This document shows positions 8,507 to 16,868 of a stretch of 64,000 nucleotides of DNA, in pieces. Every line of letters starts with the position of its first letter. The first letter of the stretch is position 1. The notes beneath the pieces were generated by a model. The model was given only the letters and a program-made list of their open reading frames with translations. It was not told where the DNA came from and ran no database searches. Both the position numbers and the translations under genes were made by a program. This DNA is from Orrella daihaiensis (GTDB taxonomy: Bacteria > Pseudomonadota > Gammaproteobacteria > Burkholderiales > Burkholderiaceae_B): positions 1,674,001-1,738,000 of the forward strand of contig NZ_CP063982.1 of the NCBI RefSeq assembly GCF_022811525.1, in the 5' to 3' direction.

Positions 8507-9297
8507 AACAGGTCTCCCAAATTGATATAGATTGAAAAACCAAGCACCAGAAAAGTGCTCGGAAAAAAGCAAACCACCAGCGGCAGAAGCATCTTCACCG
8601 GAGCTTTTAATGCTTGTTTCTCAGCTTCCATCAGCCGCTCCTGGCGAAGTTGCTGACTATGCGCTTGCAAACTCGCTGCCATACCGCTACCAGACTGCTC
8701 GGCTTGTATCAACGCAACACAGATTCGTCTAAGAGCGGATGACTGAACCCGATCGAGCATTTGTTTAAATGCCTGAACTCGAGCAGTCCCAGAGCGCACC
8801 TGCAATAGCCATGTGCGCCAAAGATTTGCCAGCGCCGTCTTACCTTGAAAACCAAGCACAAGTTGTACGCCTGTTTGCAGATTCATCCCGGCTGACAAGC
8901 TCATGCTGAGCAAATCCAAAAATGGCGGCAACTGAATTGTCAATAAATGTTGTTGTTGCTTTATCCGTTGAGACAACCAAAGTCCAACAGCCAACCAACC
9001 GATCAAACAGCCAACGGGAATCCAGAACCATGCAAGCCCTATAAACATCACCACGCAGCCCGCCCCTAGTGCGACAACCAGTCGCAAAGCCCAAATATCT
9101 GTGACATGCCAGGCAGGCAAATTCGCCAGACAGATCTGTCTGGCATATCGTTCCCTGACCGTCCATCGCATCATCGGCTCGCATGCCTGTCGCCAAGGCG
9201 TGGACTGGACAGTGCCGGCAAGACCCGCTGCTGCCCATATCAGCATAAACACGGCAACCCCTGCCAGTATGGCAATGCCTAAAGACATCGAGTCCAC
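8503..9297 (-). CDS. tadC: Tad pilus platform protein TadC (type II secretion F domain)
   Basis: TadC is one of two GspF-like inner-membrane platform proteins that work with the TadA motor to assemble Flp pili. The protein shows N-terminal membrane segments, a cytoplasmic F-domain (roughly LLTIQLPPFLDLLSMSLSAG onwards, with the SGSGMAASLQ turn) and C-terminal membrane helices ending with PLVVCFFPSTFLVLG. The start is uncertain: GTG at 9297 has AGGGGA 5 bases upstream, and an ATG at 9288 lies further away. The open frame to 9360 would overlap tadB. About 264 residues. Confidence 0.9.
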   Translation of the reverse strand: MDSMSLGIAILAGVAVFMLIWAAAGLAGTVQSTPWRQACEPMMRWTVRERYARQICLANLPAWHVTDIWALRLVVALGAGCVVMFIGLAWFWIPVGCLIGWLAVGLWLSQRIKQQQHLLTIQLPPFLDLLSMSLSAGMNLQTGVQLVLGFQGKTALANLWRTWLLQVRSGTARVQAFKQMLDRVQSSALRRICVALIQAEQSGSGMAASLQAHSQQLRQERLMEAEKQALKAPVKMLLPLVVCFFPSTFLVLGFSIYINLGDLF

Positions 9298-9307
9298 TAC
9301 TTTCCCC

Positions 9308-10159
9308 TTACACCGATAAAGCGACCGTGCGACGTAACCACCAAATGCCGAGCACTTCAAAAAAACCGATCACCAGCAAGACAATGTGTCCTTCGGTTGT
9401 ATGTAACAATGCCTGGGCAAAGCTTGGATCCATGGCACCAAGAGCAGCCATCAATGCCAGCGGCATGGCGCCCATTACCCAGGCTTGTAGCCAACCTTGC
9501 GCCGTGAGCGCTGAAAGCCTTGCCTTGATTTGCTGGTTAGCTTGCATCGTATGACCAGTTTGCTCAAGCATCGCGGCCAGGGGCCCTCCTGTTTGCACTG
9601 CAACGCGCACAGTAATAGCCAGCAAATCCAGTGAGTCTGCAGCAAGACGGACAGCCAGCTGTTGAAAAGCATCGGGCGCACTCGCGCCCAATCTAATTTG
9701 TCGATTAACCACTGACATTTCTTGGGATAACGGCGGCAAAGCATGCATCACCAATCCTTGTAATGCCGCTGAAAAGCTAGATCCTGCTCGCATCGACCCG
9801 GCTAACGACATTAACGCCTCGGGTAGCTGCTGCTCAAAGGCTTTGATTCTTTGACGTCTTGCCCAGCCAATACCTAGGTTGGGCAGACACCAGCAGATCA
9901 ACATGGCGATCAATCCCGCAATGATGCCAAGACCGGTCACCACCGCAATCACGCAAACTAATGTTCCTGTAATAAAAGCCGCTGGCCAAAGCAGCTTCAA
10001 ATCCACAAACAGAAACAAGTCACGCAAGCGGTGTTCAGCTTCTGAGGTGTAGAGCGTTCGGTGGCGATCAAGCGCCAAGTACAGCGCTCTTTGAATCAGC
10101 CAAACAACCCATGCCACAGCGATAGCACCTGAGACCAACCATAACCAGTACAGTGGCAT
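9308..10159 (-). CDS. tadB: Tad pilus platform protein TadB (type II secretion F domain)
   Basis: The 283-residue partner of TadC in the inner-membrane platform. It has two N-terminal hydrophobic segments, a cytoplasmic F-domain with FEQQLPEALMSLAGSMRAG and the TGGPLAAMLEQTGHTM block, and two C-terminal membrane segments. Its ATG overlaps the tadA stop by one base (TGATG), so the two are translationally coupled. The order tadA-tadB-tadC is the canonical Tad order. Confidence 0.93.
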   Translation of the reverse strand: MPLYWLWLVSGAIAVAWVVWLIQRALYLALDRHRTLYTSEAEHRLRDLFLFVDLKLLWPAAFITGTLVCVIAVVTGLGIIAGLIAMLICWCLPNLGIGWARRQRIKAFEQQLPEALMSLAGSMRAGSSFSAALQGLVMHALPPLSQEMSVVNRQIRLGASAPDAFQQLAVRLAADSLDLLAITVRVAVQTGGPLAAMLEQTGHTMQANQQIKARLSALTAQGWLQAWVMGAMPLALMAALGAMDPSFAQALLHTTEGHIVLLVIGFFEVLGIWWLRRTVALSV

Positions 10160-11787
10160 CAGTTAAGTGCTCCGCTTCGTGCAAACCATTGCTCAACCTT
10201 ACACAGCTCACCACTTGTAACTGACATTCGCCATGACTGCAAAAAAGTAGGCGGCAAGCCCTGTGGCAGACAGCAGCCTTGAACTTGATCAAGTCGGACT
10301 AGGGGTTGCAATTGTATTTGCCCGGATTCAAGCCCTGTGATTTCGTCTACGGCGGTCACCATGCGACGTCCATCGGGCAATCGGGTTTGCTGAACCACTA
10401 GCTGAATAGCGCGCGCGATTTGATCCCGAATCGCAAGCAGTGGCAATTCTTTGCCTGCCATGAGCACCATGGTCTCAAGTCTCGACAGTGCATCTCTAGG
10501 ACTATTGGCATGCAAGGTCGTGAGCGATCCATCATGTCCTGTGTTCATGGCCGCCAGCATGTCAATTGCCTCTGCCCCCCGACACTCACCAACTACGATT
10601 CGATCCGGACGCATGCGTAAGGCATTGCGCACCAGGTCGCGAATCGTAACTTCACCGTTGCCTTCAACGTTACGCGGCCTAGACTCTAGGCTAACCACGT
10701 GCGGATGCCCAATCTGTAGCTCGGCCGCATCTTCAATTGTGATAACTCTCTGGTGATGTGGGATCTGACTACCGAGAATATTGAGCAATGTAGTCTTTCC
10801 AGACCCCGTACCACCGGAGATCAGTATATTCAAGCGCTGCTGCACAGATACGCTCAAGAAATGACCTAGTTCCTGAGTCATTGACCCGAGACGAACAAGA
10901 TCGGCTAGTTCTAGCCGCTTGGTCGGAAACTTACGGATAGTCAAACAGGCGCCATGCAAGGCTATTGGAGAGATCACTGCGTTAACACGCGATCCGTCCG
11001 CCAATCGGGCATCAACCATGGGCGACGCATCATCAATGCGTCGCCCAAGTGGATAAACAATTCTCTCAATGACGGTCCGCACCGCCGCATCATTCACAAA
11101 ATGAACACTGTGCCTCTTCAGTCCCCCCTCGCGCTCAACATAAATCTGGTCGTGTCGGTTGACCATGATTTCGGACACAGATGGGTCTTCAATCAAAGGT
11201 TGTAAAACACCAAGCCCTGCCACATCACTCACAACGGCATCAATGGCTTGCTCCTGTTGAGCAACGCTCAGGCCTCGGCTATCACGAGCGAGTATTTCCC
11301 GAAGTATTTCCTGTGCTTTGCTCTTAAGAACTTGCTCTGGCAAGTTATTCAAATCGAGCTTACGCACATCGAGTAATGCAATAAGTTCTGCATGCAACTC
11401 AGACCGGATTTCAGGTGCCACCGTATCAGTGGATTGTTGCAAATCAATCTTGGTGCCATCTGACTGCATGCTGCCAAACGCCTGTTCTTGGCGGATAGGC
11501 TGAACCCATCTGAAACGTAAGCGACAAGGTCCAATCGTGACATCGTCAGTCGCTAGAAGAGGAAAGTGCTGAGCGCAGCGCAGACCATTGACACGCATCC
11601 CTAGCAAGCTGCCAAGATCTTCAATCTGCAGGAATTCGCCAAGCCTAGACACGCGTGCTTGCGTGCGGCCAACGCGCCAGTGCGCAAGACGAATTTCACA
11701 CTCCGCATCTTTACCGATGACGGCGGGCACCGCCACCTCAAGCGCCTGCTCACGTCCGTCCTCATATCGAATATCAACCGATAACAA
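10159..11787 (-). CDS. tadA: Tad secretion ATPase TadA/CpaF with N-terminal FHA domain
   Basis: TadA powers Flp pilus assembly from the cytoplasmic face. The C-terminal two thirds are a type II/IV secretion ATPase: ISGGTGSGKTTLLN is the Walker A motif, VITIEDAAELQ the Asp box, RPDRIVVGECRGAEA the Walker B region, and TTLHANSPRDAL the His box. The first 120 or so residues look like a forkhead-associated (FHA) domain: VIGKDAECEIRL, a conserved Arg/Ser block, then the ..NG.. turn (GMRVNGLR). Canonical TadA lacks this domain. Start: no ATG lies between the rcpA stop and the FHA region. TTG at 11787 has AAGGGG about 10 bases upstream, so it is preferred over the ATG at 11937 inside rcpA. About 542 residues. 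Confidence 0.9.
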   Translation of the reverse strand: MLSVDIRYEDGREQALEVAVPAVIGKDAECEIRLAHWRVGRTQARVSRLGEFLQIEDLGSLLGMRVNGLRCAQHFPLLATDDVTIGPCRLRFRWVQPIRQEQAFGSMQSDGTKIDLQQSTDTVAPEIRSELHAELIALLDVRKLDLNNLPEQVLKSKAQEILREILARDSRGLSVAQQEQAIDAVVSDVAGLGVLQPLIEDPSVSEIMVNRHDQIYVEREGGLKRHSVHFVNDAAVRTVIERIVYPLGRRIDDASPMVDARLADGSRVNAVISPIALHGACLTIRKFPTKRLELADLVRLGSMTQELGHFLSVSVQQRLNILISGGTGSGKTTLLNILGSQIPHHQRVITIEDAAELQIGHPHVVSLESRPRNVEGNGEVTIRDLVRNALRMRPDRIVVGECRGAEAIDMLAAMNTGHDGSLTTLHANSPRDALSRLETMVLMAGKELPLLAIRDQIARAIQLVVQQTRLPDGRRMVTAVDEITGLESGQIQLQPLVRLDQVQGCCLPQGLPPTFLQSWRMSVTSGELCKVEQWFARSGALN

Positions 11788-11815
11788 TTTTTCTATACCC
11801 CTTTGGTGGTGAGCG

Positions 11816-13135
11816 TTAATCAAACGAATACGTGTTGCCGCGTCCAATGGCTCCACCCTGCTCCCATTGGGACAAAGCAGGATGAGCGGGATGCCATTGA
11901 TGGGTCGAGGAATCGGGCTGGCCAGTGACTGGCACATTCAGGTTTCGTATCGGACCAATTTGCCAGTCCTCTACAGTCTGAGCCCTTGCCACACGAGCCA
12001 TTAGATCGGGGTGGTCGGGCGTAACGATTACCGGCGTCAGAAATATTGCCAGTTCAACTTGACGCTGTTGGTCCGTATGCACACCAGCAAATCCTTGCTG
12101 GCCATCGACTTTCTCATGTGAAATGAATCCACCTAAGACCAATGTCTGACCAGACTTGACATTGAACTCCGTACTGGTCTTGCGCATCCGTATTGCAGGA
12201 CCGGCTTCAGTGGATATAGTTGGATCAATTGAACTGACTTCAACATCAACCTTCGCCCGGATGGCACCGTGGCGGTCAATTTCCGGCGTGACGTTAAGCA
12301 TCACACCATACTTCTTGAACAAAGTGGTTCGTTTACCGTCTTTGTCGACAAATGCATAGGGAACCTCCCCGCCCGCCTGGAAAGAGGCTGGCGAGCCACT
12401 ACGCGCTAGTAATTGGGGCTGTGCCAATAGCACCGCCTGCCCGGATTGAGTCATCGACTGCAGTCGTGCCGTCAACAAGTCATTCATTCCAAACAATGCA
12501 CCAGCTCCAGCCAGGGGACCTTCCTGTGTCATTTTGACACCAGCGCTACCGAGTTTGAAGGCAGCCCCAGCATACAGCCCGCCATTAGGTGATGATTGCC
12601 AATGCACACCAATCTCACGTAACTTATGTTGGGGCAACTCCAAAACCTTGACATCAAGCATGACCATTTGATCCCAAGCAATCGAGCTGGTGAGATCAAC
12701 CACATCAGGGTATCGGGCCAGTAATTGATCAAGCCTTTTGCGAGTCTGCGATGAAACCTCCCTTCCCTCTATAACAATGTGTTGGCCAGCTAGCCTGGCC
12801 GATACGCCGGCAAACTCTTTTAGAACAGCCTGAACCTGAAGCAAACGTTGCTCAAGCCCAGCAGTTGTGATCGTCACCTGGTAGGCATGATGACCATTTT
12901 TATGCGTCCAGATATCCACCGTGGTGGAACCAACCTGTTTCGCAAACAGAATGACCTCGCTGGCAGAAACGGCATTGGCTTGTATTAACTGGCTATTGCC
13001 CACAGCAACCTGTTTGATACCCTCAAGGCGCACAACATGAGCACTGCCAGCCTCCAATGATAGAGAGGTTGGTTTGGCAAACGTATTGGCGCTTAACAAA
13101 CCCAGTAAACCGAGCAACCAGCAAGCTTTCTTCAT
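11816..13135 (-). CDS. rcpA: Tad outer-membrane secretin RcpA/CpaC
   Basis: The outer-membrane channel of the Tad machine. The 439-residue protein begins with a Sec signal peptide (MKKACWLLGLLGLLSANTFA). An N-terminal pilus/BON-type domain follows, and then the secretin core with GGEVPYAFVDKDGK and the terminal signature SGQTLVLGGFISHE near residue 340-355. The C-terminus ends in a low-complexity polar tail. The ATG overlaps the stop of the 53-residue ORF upstream (ATGA at 13132-13135). No lipoprotein pilotin of RcpB type is found next to it. Confidence 0.93.
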   Translation of the reverse strand: MKKACWLLGLLGLLSANTFAKPTSLSLEAGSAHVVRLEGIKQVAVGNSQLIQANAVSASEVILFAKQVGSTTVDIWTHKNGHHAYQVTITTAGLEQRLLQVQAVLKEFAGVSARLAGQHIVIEGREVSSQTRKRLDQLLARYPDVVDLTSSIAWDQMVMLDVKVLELPQHKLREIGVHWQSSPNGGLYAGAAFKLGSAGVKMTQEGPLAGAGALFGMNDLLTARLQSMTQSGQAVLLAQPQLLARSGSPASFQAGGEVPYAFVDKDGKRTTLFKKYGVMLNVTPEIDRHGAIRAKVDVEVSSIDPTISTEAGPAIRMRKTSTEFNVKSGQTLVLGGFISHEKVDGQQGFAGVHTDQQRQVELAIFLTPVIVTPDHPDLMARVARAQTVEDWQIGPIRNLNVPVTGQPDSSTHQWHPAHPALSQWEQGGAIGRGNTYSFD

Positions 13136-13293
13136 AGCCGACCCCGTGCTAAATCATGCCTACTACTTAATCTTTCTGCCTGATTGAAATCAGTGGTCAA
13201 CAGATACTGACGTGTCGCCAAGCTTTGATCCTTGACCGCCTCTCTAGCCATCAAAACAGCAATAAACACCAGTAAAAACATTACCAATCTCAT
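13132..13293 (-). CDS. small membrane-anchored protein coupled to rcpC and rcpA
   Basis: A 53-codon ORF below the size usually called. It starts ATG at 13293, overlapping the cpaB/rcpC stop by 4 bases (ATGA), and its TGA overlaps the rcpA ATG by 4 bases in the same way. The product begins MRLVMFLLVFIAVLMA, a single hydrophobic segment of about 16 residues. A polar, charged 37-residue tail follows (KDQSLATRQYLLT and on). The two exact stop/start overlaps are strong evidence for translation. I do not recognise the family. It could be a small inner-membrane or periplasmic accessory of the secretin or pilus base. Confidence 0.75.
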   Translation of the reverse strand: MRLVMFLLVFIAVLMAREAVKDQSLATRQYLLTTDFNQAERLSSRHDLARGRL

Positions 13294-14120
13294 GGGAGTT
13301 GCTCCAGGACACTGCCGACGTCGCCATAAATAATCGCCGGCGGTTGCTCAGCACCCAGTGAAGGTGCTAGCCCCACAAACCCTGCTAGATGATTTGCCTG
13401 GCCTACCTCGGACGCCGATTTTGTGTTGGTTGACAATTCTTGCTCTTGATCGAGCCTCAGTACGGCTGTCAAGACGCCACCTTGATTGGCGGAGACGAGT
13501 TTGACTGCCTGCTTTGCTGAAACGTCGAGCGTGACAGAGGTGACCGTTTGCTCACGCATTTCGTAGGGTGTATCAACCAGAGGTCGATCGGTTGCGAGAA
13601 CACGGACTGCAGTCACTAGCAGCGTCGTCACCCGCTGCCCTTGGTGAGTAAACGTCACATAGAGATCGATCAGATCCCCGGACTCTAGCCTTCCTGATAA
13701 AGAACTCACATGATCAACAGGAATGGTAACTGCACGTCGCCCAGGAGCGAGCTGCTCGGATAACGCAGGTGGCTTAGGGTTGGCAAGAATAGATCGAGTT
13801 AGTGGCTGTCCAGCGATGACATCCTGCAACAGCAGCATACCCTCAAGATTCTGAGCCTGATCAGTCTCAAAACTATCTGCGCTAGCCCACGCCTGTGGCA
13901 TTTCACGTAAAGACAGGTGGTCGAATGATAGGATTGTGCCGGCAGGCAACGACGTGGAAACCACCACGCGAGTAACCATGTCTTGTCTAGATCGCTCGTC
14001 AAGGTCCTGTATGCGCCTGTTCAAGTAATGATGCACACCCCAAATCGTCACAATGCCAAGAACAAGCGGCAATGCAAAGCGCTTGGTTAGTGATAACCAG
14101 CGTTCCTTGTTTTGAGCCAA
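13290..14120 (-). CDS. cpaB: Flp pilus assembly protein CpaB/RcpC
   Basis: CpaB/RcpC is a periplasmic, inner-membrane-anchored Tad component often linked to secretin stability or peptidoglycan contact. The 276-residue protein has one N-terminal hydrophobic anchor (about residues 14-28) and then a SAF-type beta-clip domain: VVVSTSLPAGTILSFDHLSLR, given here as SLPAGTIL...LSLREMP. The RRAVTIPVDHVSSLSG block near 127 is typical of the RcpC family. It starts two bases after the stop of the upstream exported-protein gene and ends in a 4-base overlap with the small ORF before rcpA. Confidence 0.9.
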   Translation of the reverse strand: MAQNKERWLSLTKRFALPLVLGIVTIWGVHHYLNRRIQDLDERSRQDMVTRVVVSTSLPAGTILSFDHLSLREMPQAWASADSFETDQAQNLEGMLLLQDVIAGQPLTRSILANPKPPALSEQLAPGRRAVTIPVDHVSSLSGRLESGDLIDLYVTFTHQGQRVTTLLVTAVRVLATDRPLVDTPYEMREQTVTSVTLDVSAKQAVKLVSANQGGVLTAVLRLDQEQELSTNTKSASEVGQANHLAGFVGLAPSLGAEQPPAIIYGDVGSVLEQLP

Positions 14121-14122
14121 GA

Positions 14123-14512
14123 TTATTTCTCCTTAGATGGTACCGCGCGTATCCGAGACACTAAAACCGCAAAACCTTTGTCCTCATGTTGGACTGGCGC
14201 CCAAAAAAGAGCCCACGCCAAATCGTGATGATCACCGCTAAAGATGAGCTGCCCTAGCCGCTTTTCCATGATGATGGGTTCGTCTATCTCAGCCATCCAG
14301 TGTTGGAACCAAGATACAAATGAACCTCTGCCACATAACCACTCATGTCGCACGCACGCTTGGCCGACCTGACGTTCGACAGCGGGCTCGTCACACAGTG
14401 ACAGGCTGCGTAACGCAGCATGAGGCAATGCATCCCAGGTATTGCAGGCGCCAGTTTCACCCGTGACAGAGAGCACCAGAAGTCCTGACCATAGGCAAAT
14501 AAACCATTTCAT
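14123..14512 (-). CDS. hypothetical exported protein in Tad operon
   Basis: The product is 129 residues starting MKWFICLWSGLLVLSVTGETGAC, a likely Sec signal peptide. ATG 14512 has AGGTAGAG just upstream and lies 2 bases after the stop of the TadE-like gene. The mature part is rich in Trp, His and Cys (HEWLCGRGSFVSW is characteristic), and its cysteines could form disulfides in the periplasm. There is no clear lipobox. I do not recognise the family. Its place between the TadE-like gene and cpaB, with no spacing, implies a role in the pilus machine or its assembly. Confidence 0.75.
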   Translation of the reverse strand: MKWFICLWSGLLVLSVTGETGACNTWDALPHAALRSLSLCDEPAVERQVGQACVRHEWLCGRGSFVSWFQHWMAEIDEPIIMEKRLGQLIFSGDHHDLAWALFWAPVQHEDKGFAVLVSRIRAVPSKEK

Positions 14513-14514
14513 CT

Positions 14515-15072
14515 CTACCTTGGCCTCAAATAGGCCTCTGGCGTTGATCCTTGCCATTGCCTTAACCACTCGGTAGGCGAACCCCTGCTTTCCCATGGGG
14601 CCTCCACTGCAGTAATTGTGGGTAGCAGGACATGCACAACGGCTTTGCTGGCAAATTCGGATTTACGCCAAAGTTGAGGCGCGCGCTCGATACGATCACT
14701 AACCGATTTATCCAGACTTGCTTGTCCTGCCCCAACCAGGCGCCAAGCTACCTGTGCAAATCTGCCTTCACCATGAATGCGGTGCCATTGCGGGTGTCCA
14801 ACGGAAAACTCGCGCATGACCTGACTGTGCCAACGACTGACATGCGCTGTCGTGACCGATGCACCAGGCGGCAACTCGCGGTGATCAAGCGCGACTGCAT
14901 CAGCTGCATTTTGTGCCACAAGCCACTGCGTTAACCATCGATATTGCCAACGTCCACTTGTATCGATCGCAACAAGCAAAACCACCAACAAAAGCAATAC
15001 CACCACTGCTTCAGCCAGTACCTGCCCAGACTGTTTACTAGCACTTAACTGTGCCTCAACGCGTTGCCACAT
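14515..15072 (-). CDS. tadE: TadE-like pseudopilin
   Basis: The 185-residue protein has a hydrophobic N-terminal stretch after SGQVLAEAVVVLLLLV. Cleavage after the glycine would put glutamate at mature position +5, the prepilin-peptidase pattern expected of TadE/TadF pseudopilins. The remainder is a soluble, presumably periplasmic domain without a recognised motif. It overlaps the end of the TadG-like gene by 17 bases. TadE versus TadF cannot be told apart here, so the symbol is provisional. Confidence 0.78.
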   Translation of the reverse strand: MWQRVEAQLSASKQSGQVLAEAVVVLLLLVVLLVAIDTSGRWQYRWLTQWLVAQNAADAVALDHRELPPGASVTTAHVSRWHSQVMREFSVGHPQWHRIHGEGRFAQVAWRLVGAGQASLDKSVSDRIERAPQLWRKSEFASKAVVHVLLPTITAVEAPWESRGSPTEWLRQWQGSTPEAYLRPR

Positions 15073-16420
15073 TTCTTGCCATCCAAAATGGTTGAAATAG
15101 ATTTGGAATTTCAGAGCGCTGATCCAATCTTGGCTGAAACCGATCGTAATAAGCCTCGGCGACTGAGGTCGCTGATAAAGCTGCGCCCCAATCTGATTGC
15201 ACGCTTAAAAGACCCTTGATGCGAAGCCCAAGCTTAAGCATTGGATCCTTTAAACTATCGAGACGCTGAGCAACGGATACTTTGGTTCGCAACTGTTGCC
15301 CTTGGCGCAACACATAGGGCTGCACTCGACTATGAGCGCGCCAACGCAACTGTGTTTTGTATCCCCAACCGTCTGCTAGCACGTTGGCAAAGCCGTGGAA
15401 CATAGCAGTCAGTGCAAATTGAGATGTAAACCAACGAAAAAAAGTAATTTTTCGGAAGTCATCCGGAAAATCTCCAGCATCAGCCAATGACTGATCCCAG
15501 TCACTTAGACCGGTTGCCTTGCCGGCATTACTTTTGATATTGGCAAAACCCATCGGGTACTCGCGCCAGTAACAAAGCACAATTTTTAAGCCACGCACTG
15601 CGTGAAACGACAATGTATCCGTGGCTTGCCACAGCCCATCCACTTCGAAGCTCGAGTCTCCCCTGCGTCGCAGGTTATGCCGCAAATGGGGACACTTTGG
15701 ATCAACTACCCACCAACTAATAGCTGTATCGCTTCGCTTTTGAAGGTACTGGTGCTGATTGATGGTCTGATTAAACCAATGACGCCAGACTGAATCGGTA
15801 GGATGGATGGTCTGGAGACCAAGATCACGAATTGGCATTTCAACCTGAACGTCTAGGCGTGGCGAAGCAGTATCTTTTTTACTGATGTTTCGATCGAGCA
15901 CCGCCCAGACAATGGCACGAGTATCATGCTCAACGTTGGACAACAAAGACTTTCTGGCCCGCTTGAGCTCACCTGTGATGGCTTGATCGTGCCGCCGAAA
16001 AGCCGCATGCAGCTGATGCACCCCCTGTAATGTCGATCCCGCGACACTAAATTGTGAAGCCGCATAAGCGGCAGCATGATGCGGACCAAACATCATGGCA
16101 ATTAGATAGACCGGGGGGTTAAAGCGGGTGAATCGAATGCTCATTTCTCGACGCATTTTTTCCGCGCTAGCAATCGTTAGTAAATGCGCCATGGCAACCT
16201 GGTGAGCCATTACGGTGCGATTCAAATAAGCATGCGCATTAAGCAATCGGGCATGGTGCTGAGCAGCAGCCAAGCTAGCCGCATCTGTTGATTGCTCGAG
16301 CACATGCTGCGCCATCAACAGCTGCGATAGGGAGGCCCGCTGTTGCCAGGCGATCGCAGCCACACTGGCAATCGCAATTGCCAGCACCAAAGCCGCACCT
16401 TTTTGTCTTGATTTACGCAT
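15056..16420 (-). CDS. TadG-like Flp pilus assembly protein
   Basis: A 454-residue protein with an N-terminal anchor and the Tad-domain pattern: KGAALVLAIAIASVAAIAW, then a helix with LEQSTDAASLAAAQ near residue 41-54, as seen in TadG-like N-terminal domains. The long C-terminal part (Trp- and Arg-rich) has no motif I can name and lacks an obvious von Willebrand A domain. The absence of that domain would make it a short or divergent TadG. It sits 11 bases after the pilin gene and overlaps the TadE-like gene. Confidence 0.78.
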   Translation of the reverse strand: MRKSRQKGAALVLAIAIASVAAIAWQQRASLSQLLMAQHVLEQSTDAASLAAAQHHARLLNAHAYLNRTVMAHQVAMAHLLTIASAEKMRREMSIRFTRFNPPVYLIAMMFGPHHAAAYAASQFSVAGSTLQGVHQLHAAFRRHDQAITGELKRARKSLLSNVEHDTRAIVWAVLDRNISKKDTASPRLDVQVEMPIRDLGLQTIHPTDSVWRHWFNQTINQHQYLQKRSDTAISWWVVDPKCPHLRHNLRRRGDSSFEVDGLWQATDTLSFHAVRGLKIVLCYWREYPMGFANIKSNAGKATGLSDWDQSLADAGDFPDDFRKITFFRWFTSQFALTAMFHGFANVLADGWGYKTQLRWRAHSRVQPYVLRQGQQLRTKVSVAQRLDSLKDPMLKLGLRIKGLLSVQSDWGAALSATSVAEAYYDRFQPRLDQRSEIPNLFQPFWMARNVATR

Positions 16421-16431
16421 GCCACTAACCG

Positions 16432-16752
16432 TTAGCGGCTCGCCGCGCCGTAATCTTTTAATGACTTATTTTTGATTTGCTTGTTTGCTTCGCCGGCTGC
16501 TTTGCGAGCGCTTGATATAGCTTTGCTTGAACTCTCGCCTGCCAACTCATTGGCAATGGCGGCAGTCTGAGATCGAATTACACGCCCGAACGATTGATAA
16601 ACCGCAATGGCGGCCACCGCAACGAGTGCCACGATGATGATGTACTCGGTCATGCCTTGACCACGCTGTCGATCGCGCCGCTTACGACTGTCCTTGGGTT
16701 TGGGTGCGCGATGTGGCGTCGGTACTAGTTGTGCAGATTGTGACAAACGCAT
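16432..16752 (-). CDS. Flp/type IVb-like pilin precursor with long basic leader
   Basis: The product is 106 residues starting at ATG 16752, with AAGGAAGG upstream. The key block is RGQGMTEYIIIVALVAVAAIAVY. Cleavage after Arg-Gly would place Glu at +5 and Tyr at +6 of the mature protein, the Flp hallmark. The leader would then be 31 residues, long and very basic (KDSRKRRDRQRG). The mature part has one hydrophobic helix, then an Ala/Lys/Ser-rich amphipathic tail (ANELAGESSSKAISSARK). It is the first gene of the Tad operon, so it is likely the major pilin. A minor-pilin role cannot be excluded. Confidence 0.82.
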   Translation of the reverse strand: MRLSQSAQLVPTPHRAPKPKDSRKRRDRQRGQGMTEYIIIVALVAVAAIAVYQSFGRVIRSQTAAIANELAGESSSKAISSARKAAGEANKQIKNKSLKDYGAASR

Positions 16753-16868
16753 ACTGCCTTCCTTTTTGGTTGGTTTCAAAAAAGACAACAGTCTGCACAA
16801 GTACAACCATCCATTCAATTCGCAAAAATACGCAATGCTTCAAAATTTGAACCCAAATAGTCCTCAAA

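Noticed and set aside
11788..11937. ATG-started 50-residue extension of TadA inside rcpA
   Set aside because: It lies in the rcpA coding sequence in another frame, has no domain signal, and a TTG after a good ribosome-binding site follows the rcpA stop.
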